From: Flavobacterium fluviale
Lineage (GTDB): Bacteria; Bacteroidota; Bacteroidia; Flavobacteriales; Flavobacteriaceae
Assembly (NCBI RefSeq): GCF_003312915.1
Contig: NZ_CP030261.1
Span: 2,418,001 to 2,482,000 of the forward strand
Reading direction: 5' to 3'
Length of the DNA stretch: 64,000 bases
Made by a program: the position numbers and the translations under genes. Below are positions 18,579 through 26,793 of the stretch, piece by piece. The notes beneath the pieces are model-generated. The model searched no databases. It was not told the DNA's origin and worked only from the letters and a program-made list of their open reading frames with translations. Each line of letters begins with the position of its first letter. Position 1 is the first letter of the stretch.

Positions 18579-19055
18579 TTATTTCTTCGTCAAAACAAAC
18601 TTCTCCGAACTAGGCTTCCCATTCAATTTTCCAGAAATCTCAGCGGTTAAGGTATTATTGGCACCTTTTGTATACGTGATTTTTTGAGGATAATCGTGTT
18701 TAGGATTTTCGAAAACCAATTGTTTATCTGATTCTGCGGTTGATGGAAAGAAAACAGGTTTGTCTTCATTCTGACCTTTTACGGTTGCCTTATAAGTTAG
18801 ATTTTCGCCCAATTGAGCCAAAACAATAGTTTCAAAGTGTAGAGTATCTTTTCCTTTTATAAAATAAGAAGAAGCACTGAAAGTACTATCGTTCAATTTT
18901 TGCCAGTTTTCAGTTAAAACGCCATCTGGTGAAGTATTTTCCCAATTTCCAATTAACCAATCGGCTGTTTTGATTTTGTGTTTTTCAATAGTTTCTTTTT
19001 TCTGGCAGGAAACAAATGCTATTATAAGTGTAATAAGAGTAATTTTCTGAAACAT
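18579..19055 (-). CDS. DUF6265-like lipoprotein
   Basis: 158 aa with lipobox AFVSC (Cys ~17). The mature part begins with the WLIGNWENTSPDGVLTENWQKLNDSTFSASSYFIKGKDT pattern, followed by ELIVL-like strands and FENPKHDYPQKITY; this lipocalin-like beta-barrel is the DUF6265 type. Function unknown; proteins of this kind probably bind small hydrophobic ligands in the periplasm. Monocistronic. Upstream of it (19056-19346) is a nested inverted repeat rather than another gene. Confidence 0.75.
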   Translation of the reverse strand: MFQKITLITLIIAFVSCQKKETIEKHKIKTADWLIGNWENTSPDGVLTENWQKLNDSTFSASSYFIKGKDTLHFETIVLAQLGENLTYKATVKGQNEDKPVFFPSTAESDKQLVFENPKHDYPQKITYTKGANNTLTAEISGKLNGKPSSEKFVLTKK

Positions 19056-19110
19056 ATTTTTTGAGTTTTTTGGTTTTGTAATGAGGTACTAAAGTAGGAA
19101 AAATTTTGTT

Positions 19111-19345
19111 GCCGTGAATTACACTAATTTTTACTAATTTTTTTTAAAATTGGAAGAGTTTACTTGCCACAGATTAAAAGGATTCAAATGATTTTTCTCC
19201 CGTAGATTCTGTCGATTTTTTGAATTATTAAATCTGCAAAATCTGCAGAATCTGCGTGAAAAAAATTAGTAAAAATTAGTGTAATTCGCCGCAAAGCACA
19301 ATTCAAAAAAAATCATTTGAATCCTTTTAATCTGTGGCAAAAAAA
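19111..19345. repeat. Nested inverted repeat between the lipoprotein and topB
   Basis: The outer arm GCCGTGAATTACACTAATTT (19111 on) is matched in reverse by AAATTAGTGTAATTCGCCGC (about 19273-19292). A second pair, GCCACAGATTAAAAGGATTC (from 19167) and GAATCCTTTTAATCTGTGGC (19319-19338), is interleaved with it. Between them lie TCTGCAAAATCTGCAGAATCTGCG short direct repeats. No coding potential seen. Looks like a repeat element that has inserted or inverted upon itself. Confidence 0.75.
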
Positions 19346-19346
19346 A

Positions 19347-21650
19347 TTAAACACTTTCCTGTAAAATCGAATAAACCAATTCCTTTGTAGGTTTTTGATC
19401 TTTCAATTTAGCACGAACTTCGTCAAAAGTTACTTTAAAATCACAGCCAGATTTGTATGCTGCGCATCCGTAAGCAGTTTTTCCTTTTAGAATTGTTCCT
19501 TTTTTACATTTCGGACAAGTTAGAGAATCAGATGTTGGAGTAGATGCAGCCTTTGGAGCTGTTTTTTTAGGTTCTAATTTCAGTTTGTAATTTTCTTCAA
19601 AACGAATTAAACCTTCAACCGTTCCAGCCTCGGTTTTAAAGCCTTTTATATTTACAGTTGAACCTTTTTGAATTAATCGTAAATACTGACTTTCGGTAAT
19701 TTTTTTATCTGAAAAAACATAAGGCAATACAAAATCACAACCCGATTTATATTCGCTGCATCCAAAAGCCGATTTCCCTTTTATAAAATTTCCTTTTTGG
19801 CATTTCGGACAGGTTTCTGCTAAAATCCCTGCGGCTTTCTTTTTTTCTGTTTTTGCAGCTGGTTTTTGGACGGTTGCAGCATGCGAAATATTGGCGTGTT
19901 TTGTTTCGCTTCGAACTTCATAAACCAAAGCTTCAACCATACGCTTCATGTTTTTTATAAAGGCAGCGGCTGTAAAAGTTCCTTTTTCAATATCTTTCAA
20001 CTGTTTTTCCCAAGAACCTGTAAGTTCAGCCGATTTGATCAATTCATTCTGAATCGTATCAATCAACTGAATTCCAGTTATAGTTGGTAAGACCTGTTTT
20101 TTATTTCTGACAATGTATTGCCGCTTAAAAAGCGTTTCGATAATATTCGCACGCGTTGACGGGCGACCGATTCCGTTCTCTTTCATCAATTCGCGCAAAT
20201 CTTCATCATCGACTTGTTTTCCTGCTGTTTCCATGGCACGCAGTAAAGTTGCCTCGGTAAAATGATTGGGCGGTTTGGTTTCTTTTTGAAGGAAAGAAGG
20301 TTCATGCGGGCCTTTTTCGCCCACAACAAAACTCGGCAGTAAATCGGGTTCTTTTTCTTTCGCATTCGGATCTTCAAAAACCACACGGAAACCTTTTTTC
20401 AAGATTTCTTTTCCAGTGGCTTTAAAAGTCACATCGGCAGCTTTTCCAATAACTGTGGTATTTGCGACTAAACAATCATCGTAAAAAACAGCAATAAAAC
20501 GTTTGGTAATAATATCATAAACCTGCTGCTGATTGTACGGCAGATTAATTTCAATTCCAGTCGGAATAATCGCGTGGTGATCGGTTACTTTTTTATCATT
20601 AAAAACCTTTGGCGATTTTTTAATTTTCTTTCCTAAAAGCGGTTCTGTTAAAGGAGCGTAATGCGTCAGTTTTTGCAGAATACCAGGCACTTTTGGGTAA
20701 ATATCGCCCGGAAGAAAAGTCGTATCAACCCTCGGATATGTTATCGCTTTCTGCTCATACAAAGTCTGCGCAATTTTCAGCGTTTCCTCTGCCGAAAATC
20801 CGAATTTCTGATTGCAGTAAACTTGTAAACCTGTCAAGTCAAATAACTTTGGTGCGTATTCATTTCCGTTTTTTTTGTCAACAGAAACAATTTCGAAATC
20901 ACTTTCTTTGACTTTTTCAGCCAGAACTTCTCCGTCTTCTTTGTTTAGAAAGCGACCTTCTTCGTAGCTGAAAAGTGTTTCTCTGTATAAAGTCTGTAAT
21001 TCCCAATACGGCTGCGGGTTGAAGTTTTCGATTTCTTTAAATCTTTCCACAACCATTGCCAATGTCGGCGTCTGCACGCGCCCAATTGATAAAACTTGTT
21101 TGTAACCGCCGTGTTTTACGGTATACAAACGCGTTGCGTTCATTCCGAGAAGCCAGTCGCCAATTGCTCTGGAAAACCCGGCATAGAATAAATTATCATA
21201 GTTTTCAGAAGGTTTTAAGTTGTCGAAACCTTCTTTTATAGCTTCGGTTGTAAGTGACGAAATCCACAAGCGTTTTATCTCGCCTTTATAATGTGCTTCG
21301 TTCATTACCCAGCGCTGAATCAATTCTCCTTCCTGCCCGGCATCCCCGCAGTTGATAACCAATTCGGCTTTGTCGAAAAGACTTTTAATGATTTTAAACT
21401 GTTTTTGGATTCCCGAATTCTGAACCACTTTGGTTTCAAATTTTTCAGGAAGCATTGGAAGATTGTTCAAATCCCAGCTTTTCCAGTGTGGTTTGTAATC
21501 GTTGGGTTCTTTTAAGGTGCATAAATGACCAAAAGTGTAGGTTACGGCATAACCGTTTCCTTCATAATAGCCGTCGTGTTTGGTATTGGCTCCCAAAACG
21601 GATGCGATTTCACGTGCTACACTTGGTTTCTCAGCAATACAGACCTTCAT
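19347..21650 (-). CDS. topB: Type IA DNA topoisomerase (topoisomerase III-like)
   Basis: 767 aa. It relaxes or decatenates DNA through a 5'-phosphotyrosine intermediate. Seen: TOPRIM domain at the N-terminus (MKVCIAEKPSVAREIASVLG with catalytic Glu7; NCGDAGQEGELI with the DxD-like acidic pair), the active-site Tyr305 in AITYPRVDT, and the conserved IGRPSTRANIIETL. The C-terminus carries two topoisomerase zinc-finger repeats, CPKCQKGNFIKGKSAFGCSE and CPKCKKGTILKGKTAYGCAA. Length is normal for TopB with zinc repeats. It stands alone on the minus strand, between unrelated lipoprotein genes, and nothing suggests it belongs to a mobile element. Confidence 0.95.
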   Translation of the reverse strand: MKVCIAEKPSVAREIASVLGANTKHDGYYEGNGYAVTYTFGHLCTLKEPNDYKPHWKSWDLNNLPMLPEKFETKVVQNSGIQKQFKIIKSLFDKAELVINCGDAGQEGELIQRWVMNEAHYKGEIKRLWISSLTTEAIKEGFDNLKPSENYDNLFYAGFSRAIGDWLLGMNATRLYTVKHGGYKQVLSIGRVQTPTLAMVVERFKEIENFNPQPYWELQTLYRETLFSYEEGRFLNKEDGEVLAEKVKESDFEIVSVDKKNGNEYAPKLFDLTGLQVYCNQKFGFSAEETLKIAQTLYEQKAITYPRVDTTFLPGDIYPKVPGILQKLTHYAPLTEPLLGKKIKKSPKVFNDKKVTDHHAIIPTGIEINLPYNQQQVYDIITKRFIAVFYDDCLVANTTVIGKAADVTFKATGKEILKKGFRVVFEDPNAKEKEPDLLPSFVVGEKGPHEPSFLQKETKPPNHFTEATLLRAMETAGKQVDDEDLRELMKENGIGRPSTRANIIETLFKRQYIVRNKKQVLPTITGIQLIDTIQNELIKSAELTGSWEKQLKDIEKGTFTAAAFIKNMKRMVEALVYEVRSETKHANISHAATVQKPAAKTEKKKAAGILAETCPKCQKGNFIKGKSAFGCSEYKSGCDFVLPYVFSDKKITESQYLRLIQKGSTVNIKGFKTEAGTVEGLIRFEENYKLKLEPKKTAPKAASTPTSDSLTCPKCKKGTILKGKTAYGCAAYKSGCDFKVTFDEVRAKLKDQKPTKELVYSILQESV

Positions 21651-21767
21651 TCTTTCTTTTCTTATTGAAGAGCGAAGTTAGGACTTTTTTTGGTTTGCCC
21701 CAAAGGCGCGAAGACACTAACTCTTTTAAACTTAAAATAGAATTTCTAATCGAAATCAAAATACATT

Positions 21768-22166
21768 TTAATTGGGAAAAGTTAATTCAAATTCGGGCTC
21801 ATCAATGGCAAGCTGCTCGCATTTTTTTTCAAAATCAGCTTTATTAAAGGGACCAAAAACAGGTTTGTCCTGAAGAAAGCTTAACGTTCTTTCGATGATA
21901 TAATAATTTGTTACGGAGAGATTTATTTTTTCTTTAGAGTTTTCTAAAAGAGGATGCTGTTTCGAATAAATATATTTTGAATTATATCCTACAGCAGCAA
22001 TATACGCAGGGATTAAGATGTCGCCTTTTTTTAAAGATCTAGATTGCTGTAAATCAACCCAGATAACTTCATAACCATCGACAATAGTATCACTTCCGTT
22101 GTCGTACAAACTAAAGCAGGAGGAAAGTAAAATTGATGCTAAAATGCTGTAAATGAATTTTTTCAT
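21768..22166 (-). CDS. Lipoprotein, DUF3997-like
   Basis: 132 aa. Lipobox LLSSC (Cys ~17), then DGYEVIWVDLQQSRSLKKGDILIPAYIAAVGYNSKYIYSKQHP and NYYIIERTLSFLQDKPVFGPFNKADFEKKCEQL. The order of these phrases resembles DUF3997 proteins; that assignment is from memory and moderate. Single gene, starts with ATG at 22166 after a T-rich gap. Function unknown. Confidence 0.72.
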   Translation of the reverse strand: MKKFIYSILASILLSSCFSLYDNGSDTIVDGYEVIWVDLQQSRSLKKGDILIPAYIAAVGYNSKYIYSKQHPLLENSKEKINLSVTNYYIIERTLSFLQDKPVFGPFNKADFEKKCEQLAIDEPEFELTFPN

Positions 22167-22268
22167 TCTTTTAATTGCAACTAAGTTCTGATTTTATATT
22201 ATTTTTAGTAAAGGTTGAGAACAAATGTAGAAGAGCAAACAACTTTGAAATTGAAAAATAAAGGCTGA

Positions 22269-22697
22269 TTAGATTTTAAAAATATCGATCCTCCTCATCC
22301 AAGTAATTTCTGAATCTAAGAACTGAAGTTTAGTCTTCACTATTTTATCGCTTTTATCTCTTGGATTTTTAGTAACAAATCTCGCAGTTGAATTAGTAAA
22401 ATCTAAAGTATATTTTTCGTCAAAATCTTCTTTTTTGTTAGAAGAAAAAGTAATAAGGTTATCATTTGCGATCCATTTTCCTTTTCCATATTTATTTGTT
22501 TCGGCTGGAATACCGCCTTGTATTTTTGAATAGGAATGAAACAAAAATGTACCATTTTGATTTAAAGTCAATTTATATTCAATTATATGCTTTCCTTCAT
22601 CAGAGAGAGATCGCGCATAATCGCCTGCAAACTGGTTAGATTGTGCAGTGAGAATAAAGTGGAAGATAAAAAGAAATGCGGTAATTAATAGTTTCAT
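22269..22697 (-). CDS. Secreted hypothetical protein
   Basis: 142 aa with a signal peptide ending ILTAQSN. The mature part (AGDYARSLSDEGKHIIEYKLTLNQNGTFLFHSYS..., GKGKWIANDNLITFSSNKK) has the pattern of small lipocalin/META-like beta-barrels found in many Flavobacteriia: a glycine-W-containing GKW strand after a phase of alternating strands. I recognise no named family. Single gene; upstream 200 bp show nothing notable. Confidence 0.65.
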   Translation of the reverse strand: MKLLITAFLFIFHFILTAQSNQFAGDYARSLSDEGKHIIEYKLTLNQNGTFLFHSYSKIQGGIPAETNKYGKGKWIANDNLITFSSNKKEDFDEKYTLDFTNSTARFVTKNPRDKSDKIVKTKLQFLDSEITWMRRIDIFKI

Positions 22698-22930
22698 TGA
22701 TGTGGTTTTTAATGATTAAACGTATTAAAGGCTTTTCTTTCAAAAGTAAATTGTTTAAAATTAATTTCCTTACGGAAAGACGTAACTGTCCAAAAAAGAG
22801 ATTCTATGATTTCTGATAAAGTTAAGGGCACTAGAAGCAAAGCTGAAAAAAGTGATTTGTCCTATTGTATTATAAACAAAACTTTTGTAAGCTTTTTTAA
22901 ATAGTGAGATGCTGTATTTTTAAACAAAAA

Positions 22931-23086
22931 ATGACAATTAGAAAAAATAATATTGATTTTAAAAATGTAGAGAAATTGGTTCATGCCGAAGCACAAAGAA
23001 GAAAAAAACTTTTGAGAAGAAGAAGCAATAAGCTAATAGTGCTTCTAATAGCTTTTCTTTTAGTAACGACTTTATTTCTGCAATAA
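22931..23086 (+). CDS. Possible small single-pass membrane protein
   Basis: 51 aa from the ATG at 22931: a basic cytoplasmic part (MTIRKNNIDFKNVEKLVHAEAQRRKKLLRRRSNK) followed by one hydrophobic helix (LIVLLIAFLLVTTLFL). The positive-inside layout is coherent, which favours a real product, but there is no homology or promoter that I can point to. Could be a chance frame in a 440-bp gap between genes. Confidence 0.4.
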   Translation: MTIRKNNIDFKNVEKLVHAEAQRRKKLLRRRSNKLIVLLIAFLLVTTLFLQ

Positions 23087-23141
23087 TTTAAGATAAATTC
23101 CTAGATATTTACACTACCATTTGATGTACTCGATTAACAAT

Positions 23142-23636
23142 TTAATTATTAATCATAGGATTCAAATTCTTATCCTTATTGCGTAAATCCAAACCACCTT
23201 CGTAAACCGATTTAAGATTGGTAAGATAAAAATGCCAGCCGTTCGAACAGCCCAGTCTGATATATTGTTTCGAATGATCATCTGTTGGAATATTATGATG
23301 GCGAAGTTCGACAATCGTGTAACCATTGCTTTCGCTCAATTTGATATCTACAAGACAATCTCCTTCAAATGTAAACTGCAATTGATCTTTTCCGTTGGCA
23401 GCAGTTATTTTTCCTTTCATTGCGTCATCATACAAATACCAAAGCCATTCATATGTATTGCCTTCAGAAACATTTTGGTCTTTACTTACCAGCTCTTGAT
23501 TACTATCAAAAAAAGATACTTTTTCGAGAAACCATTTTTCAAGTTCCTCAGCCTTTGTCCAGGCGTTATAAATATCGCTGATTTTAGCTTTAACGGCTAT
23601 TTTTTTGGTGAAAGATGTCCAATCGAAGTTTTGCAT
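23142..23636 (-). CDS. SRPBCC/AHSA1-family protein
   Basis: 164 aa. It begins FDWTSFTKKIAVKAKISDIYNAWTKAEELEKWFLEKVSFFD, the standard opening of the START-like AHSA1 (Activator of Hsp90 ATPase homolog) group, and ends near HSKQYIRLGCSNGWHFYLTNLKSVYEGGLDLR. A cytoplasmic helix-grip fold with a hydrophobic pocket; ligand unknown. Single gene at the left edge of the accessory island. Length normal. Confidence 0.85.
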   Translation of the reverse strand: MQNFDWTSFTKKIAVKAKISDIYNAWTKAEELEKWFLEKVSFFDSNQELVSKDQNVSEGNTYEWLWYLYDDAMKGKITAANGKDQLQFTFEGDCLVDIKLSESNGYTIVELRHHNIPTDDHSKQYIRLGCSNGWHFYLTNLKSVYEGGLDLRNKDKNLNPMINN

Positions 23637-23820
23637 GATCTAAACTTTCAGTTATATGCTTCTCTTTAAAATCGAAAACGCTTGCAATTTAATGCTGCTA
23701 ATATATAAAGTTATTAATAAAACATTGATATGATGATAGTTAATGTTATTTTCTATATCCTATTCGAAGGAAATTTCATAATTTAGCTTAATAGATCTGA
23801 TTAATATCAAACTTCATAAT

Positions 23821-24978
23821 ATGAATGAAAATATCAGACATTACAATCCAATTTTTAAAGAAAATGCAGTTTTACTAAGTTATGTAAGAAATACGATTAG
23901 AGAAACTGCAGAAGAACTTGATATTGATCCAAAACAACTTTCCAAATGGCGTAAGATTTATGAGAAATTTGGAAAAGGAAGTTTTCCTGGTGAAGGTCGT
24001 AAAAGAGTTTATTTTGAAAATACGGAAATCTACGAATTAGAAAAGAAGCTTTCAGAATCCCAACTTCGGTTAGAAATACTGGAAGAAGGATTGAAATATA
24101 TGCATCAAGGAAAGCATGTGCTTTGTAATTTCATACATAATAACAGAGATAAATATCCTTTGTATAAAATGTTCGAAGTCTTAGGAGCTTCGCATTCCAC
24201 TTACGATTTATGGACAAAACAGCCTTTTTCTAAAACGGAAACGCGTGTCTATTTACTTAAAAAAGAAATAAAGTCTATATTTTTTGAATTCAAACAGTAC
24301 AAAGGATGCTTATTAATTACTAGAGAACTCCATAACCGTGGATTCCAAATTTCTGATACTCAAGTATCATTTTATATGAAGCAACTTGGTTTACGTAGTA
24401 AAGTCAAAAAGAAATTTATAGCCACAACAGATTCTAAGCATAACTTATGTATCGCTCCAAATTTATTGAACAGAAAATTTAAAATAGATCAACCTTGTAG
24501 AGTGTGGGTTTCAGACATTACTTATATCCGCACAGATAAAAGGTTTTCATATTTAACTGTTGTCATGGACTTGTATGATAGAAAAATAATAGGATGGCAT
24601 TTGAGTTCTGCACTTTCTACTAAGGTTACAACTTTGCCTGCTTTTGAAAAAGCAATTATTAATCGTCCCGTTACCGAAGGATTAATATTTCATTCTGATA
24701 AAGGAATTCAATATGCAAATAAATTGTTTACTAATAAATTGGTTGAACATAATTGCAAACCCAGTATGAGTCGAACGGGAGACAGTTATGATAATGCTGT
24801 TGTAGAAAGTTTTTTTAATACGTTAAAGAGAGAAGCAATTTATAAACAGACAAAATTACTCACAACACGTGAAAGTAAAAGAGTAATATTCGATTATATA
24901 GAAAACTGGTACAATAAGAAAAGAATACATTCCAGTCTTAATTACAAAACAATTGATGAATTTAATAATTACCTATGA
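23821..24978 (+). CDS. IS3-family transposase, OrfA and OrfB in one frame
   Basis: 385 aa. The N-terminus is the OrfA HTH (NPIFKENAVLLSY...TAEELDIDPKQLSKWRKIYEKFGKGSFPGEG) with a leucine-zipper-like helix (~62-95), then the HTH_21 region (QYKGCLLITRELHNRGFQIS) and the rve/DDE core: VWVSDITYIRT (first Asp), FHSDKGIQYAN (second Asp) and YDNAVVESFFNTLKRE (Glu), ending in the ENWYNKKRIHSSL signature. Most IS3 elements make this fusion by -1 frameshifting; here both halves are in one continuous frame. All catalytic residues are present. Its stop overlaps the start of the next gene as ATGA, implying translational coupling. Confidence 0.92.
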   Translation: MNENIRHYNPIFKENAVLLSYVRNTIRETAEELDIDPKQLSKWRKIYEKFGKGSFPGEGRKRVYFENTEIYELEKKLSESQLRLEILEEGLKYMHQGKHVLCNFIHNNRDKYPLYKMFEVLGASHSTYDLWTKQPFSKTETRVYLLKKEIKSIFFEFKQYKGCLLITRELHNRGFQISDTQVSFYMKQLGLRSKVKKKFIATTDSKHNLCIAPNLLNRKFKIDQPCRVWVSDITYIRTDKRFSYLTVVMDLYDRKIIGWHLSSALSTKVTTLPAFEKAIINRPVTEGLIFHSDKGIQYANKLFTNKLVEHNCKPSMSRTGDSYDNAVVESFFNTLKREAIYKQTKLLTTRESKRVIFDYIENWYNKKRIHSSLNYKTIDEFNNYL

Positions 24979-25571
24979 AAAAGTGCAGAGTACATTATAA
25001 CCGGGATTTCAAATTAAAAGCTATTCAACTAAGCTATGAAAATGGCAATGTAACTCAAACGGCTAGAGATTTACAAATAAGTCTTAACTCTCTGTCTTTA
25101 TGGCGAAATATTTTAAAAAAGGATGGAAATGCAAGCTTTCCTGGCAAGGGAAATCCAGTGTTAAGTTGTGAAGAGAAAAAAATTAAAATTCTTAAAAAAA
25201 AGATTAAAAATATAAATCTAAAGTTTGAAATTATTAGAGATGCTAAGGATTTTATTGTTTTGGGGAAACCTTTTATTTTTCAATTTATTGCAGAAAATGA
25301 AATGAAATATTCTAAAGAATTAATGTGTAAAACATTAGGCACAAACACAGAAACTTATAATTCATGGAAAAGAGGTTTTCTCACAGAAAAACAAAAAAGT
25401 AAAATTAATTTAAAAGACAAAATCTATTCTATATTTGTTCAATCAAGAGAAACTTATGGATGTTGTCGTATCGCAGTAGAACTTGAAAAATGTGGATATT
25501 TGGTATCTTCCAACACAGTACTTAGATGTATGAGAGAATTAGGATTATATGTTTCATTGAAAAAAAAATAA
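24975..25571 (+). CDS. DDE-less IS3-family transposase relative
   Basis: 198 aa, collinear with the upstream transposase: OrfA HTH (YNRDFKLKAIQLSYENGNVTQTARDLQIS...SLWRNILKKDGNASFPGKG), coiled coil (EEKKIKILKKKIKNINLKFEI) and HTH_21 region (SRETYGCCRIAVELEKCGYLVSSNTVLRCMRELGLY). It stops at SLKKK, exactly where the neighbour passes into the DDE core (VKKKFIATTD). The stop follows a run of nine A. Only ~30 bp lie before the next gene, so the catalytic domain is missing rather than frameshifted. It could be a decayed copy or a DNA-binding regulator of its neighbour. Divergent in sequence from the upstream copy, so not a recent duplication. Confidence 0.82.
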   Translation: MKKCRVHYNRDFKLKAIQLSYENGNVTQTARDLQISLNSLSLWRNILKKDGNASFPGKGNPVLSCEEKKIKILKKKIKNINLKFEIIRDAKDFIVLGKPFIFQFIAENEMKYSKELMCKTLGTNTETYNSWKRGFLTEKQKSKINLKDKIYSIFVQSRETYGCCRIAVELEKCGYLVSSNTVLRCMRELGLYVSLKKK

Positions 25572-25597
25572 TCACATAATGAGAAATAAATGAAATA

Positions 25598-25834
25598 TTA
25601 CAAATCCTTAATTAACTCACTTGGATGAATTTTTAAAGCTTGTGCAATTTTAAACAAAGTTCCAATTTTCATTTCTTGCGAACCTCTTATATATTTTCTT
25701 AGACTTTCAACGTCCATTTCTGCATCATGAGCAACCTCTCGTCTCTTGAATTTCTTTTCTTCAATTATATCTTTAATCTTGATTCCTAGATCTTTTACAA
25801 CTTCTGGAATTTCACTTTTTCTTTCTCTTTTCAT
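25598..25834 (-). CDS. XRE-family HTH regulator
   Basis: 78 aa. Single Cro/C1-type HTH: VVKDLGIKIKDIIEEKKFKRREVAHDAEMDVESLRKYIRGSQEMKIGTLFKIAQALKIHPSELIKDL; the recognition helix is around DVESLRKYIRG. Expected cytoplasmic DNA-binding repressor. It faces away from the ~110-aa gene at 25946, with a 111-bp shared region holding the promoter of that gene. The same XRE/small-protein arrangement occurs at 53395-54312, so this pairing is probably meaningful. Placed between the transposase pair and the TIR cassette. Confidence 0.85.
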   Translation of the reverse strand: MKRERKSEIPEVVKDLGIKIKDIIEEKKFKRREVAHDAEMDVESLRKYIRGSQEMKIGTLFKIAQALKIHPSELIKDL

Positions 25835-25886
25835 AGAAATGAAATTACAAGTAATCGATTGTTTTTACGTGAATGTAAAAAAGGGG

Positions 25887-25915
25887 TTGTATGTTACTGA
25901 TTTTTTCTATATTTG
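25887..25915 (+). promoter_or_regulatory. Promoter of the small XRE-linked gene
   Basis: TTG at 25887-25889, 18-bp spacer, and TATATTTG at 25908-25915: a good match to the Bacteroidota sigma-A consensus. The start codon (TTG, 25946) is 30 bp downstream. Confidence 0.6.
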
Positions 25916-25945
25916 TTTAAAATTGTAAATTAAATCTTATATAAA

Positions 25946-26281
25946 TTGGAATCGCAAAATAAGGAAAGAGCAGAAGAATTATTAGAATTAGTAAATAAAG
26001 GAAGATATTTCACCAAACTAAAACCAGAGCCTAAAGAAGCCAACTCGTTTACCATACCGCTAAAAGTTTCTTCTTATAACGAATTAAATCTAATGGTTAC
26101 AGATTTGCTAAAAGCAAGCATTATTTTGCTTAATCCAGATGCAAACGGTTTGTCGAGTTTTACAAAAGACAATAATGTCAATGTCATGACTTTGCTTGAA
26201 ATCGCCTTGCAGTTATTGCCAGAAGATGAAATGGAGTTGTTGGATGAATTGTGTAAGGTTTCTTTGCAAGGGAATTTATAA
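25946..26281 (+). CDS. XRE-linked ~110-aa protein of unknown function
   Basis: 111 aa starting at a TTG; no ATG is available in the conserved first part. It aligns with the 105-aa product at 53395-53712: GRYFTKLKPEPKEANSFTIPLKVSSYNELNLMVTDLLKASIILL versus AQYFTTLKPTNEANFYTAQFKVVNYLELGCLITDLLKLCIL, and a shared LEIALQLLPEDEMELLDEL / LETVLHLFPMDEMEFLGYV near the end. Mixed helix/strand, no signal peptide, no catalytic motif seen. Both copies adjoin an XRE gene. Could be an antitoxin-like partner, a co-regulator or an effector; nothing in the sequence decides. Own terminator at 26288. Confidence 0.7.
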   Translation: MESQNKERAEELLELVNKGRYFTKLKPEPKEANSFTIPLKVSSYNELNLMVTDLLKASIILLNPDANGLSSFTKDNNVNVMTLLEIALQLLPEDEMELLDELCKVSLQGNL

Positions 26282-26287
26282 AAAAAG

Positions 26288-26328
26288 AAACTGCGCAAAA
26301 TCAGAGACATTTGCGCAGTTTTTTTTAT
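26288..26328 (+). terminator. Terminator of the small XRE-linked gene
   Basis: AAACTGCGCAAA pairs with TTTGCGCAGTTT across a 14-nt loop and is followed by T-rich sequence. Confidence 0.85.
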
Positions 26329-26352
26329 TAAAGCATTTTTAATGCAACAAAA

Positions 26353-26793
26353 TTATTGAAAAAGGGATGTTAATAAATTTGTGATTTTATTTGAACTAAA
26401 TTCTAGTTTTACTATGACCGTTATAACAAATAAGAAAATGTAGATAGGCCAAATTGAAGAAGCCCAAAGACATTTTCTAATACTGTTTTTTGCTCCATTA
26501 TAGCTAGTAATATCCATTGAAAAATCAATCTGATTTTCAGACTTTACTCGGACATCATTATATAAAGATCTAAACTTTCTTTCCAATAATAAAAAATATG
26601 CATTTAAGTACCAAAAAACAGGAATAATAATGAACATTAAACAAATATAATTTTGATTGCTTTCTTTTTCAGCTAATACAAATATTGCAGAAAGTAATGT
26701 AATAATCCATCCTTTTATAATAAATGAATTAGTACTCATTCTTATGATTGTGTTTTGAATAAATTCTAAATGTTTTAATTTATTTTCGTGCAT
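26353..26793 (-). CDS. 3-TM membrane protein of the TIR cassette (candidate effector)
   Basis: 146 aa. N-terminal amphipathic helix (HENKLKHLEFIQNTIIRMSTNSF), then TM1-TM2 (IIKGWIITLLSAIFVLA; ICLMFIIIPVFWYLNAYFLL), a cytoplasmic part (ERKFRSLYNDVRVKSENQIDFSMDITSY) and TM3 (ASSIWPIYIFLFVITVIVKL). This protein type accompanies TIR-domain and other sensor genes in many bacterial defence neighbourhoods, similar in plan to SLATT or 4TM effectors, though I would not assign it to either formally. Its ATG shares one base with the TIR gene stop (TAATG), a sign of translational coupling. A membrane-disrupting or signal-receiving role is inferred. Confidence 0.75.
   Translation of the reverse strand: MHENKLKHLEFIQNTIIRMSTNSFIIKGWIITLLSAIFVLAEKESNQNYICLMFIIIPVFWYLNAYFLLLERKFRSLYNDVRVKSENQIDFSMDITSYNGAKNSIRKCLWASSIWPIYIFLFVITVIVKLEFSSNKITNLLTSLFQ

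Larger units (their letters stand above)
23821..25571 (+). mobile_element. IS3-like tandem transposase unit, no clear terminal repeats
   Basis: Two collinear IS3-type genes overlap by 4 bp. I looked on both sides (23690-23820 and 25572-25600) for TG...CA inverted ends and found none I could support; there is an ATTTCAT/ATGAAAT pair only. So this may be a decayed insertion or a resident gene pair rather than a complete mobile element. Confidence 0.45.

Noticed and set aside
23690-25600. Complete insertion sequence with terminal inverted repeats
   Set aside because: I found no TG...CA inverted ends or target duplication; only a 7-bp ATTTCAT/ATGAAAT pair, which is expected by chance.
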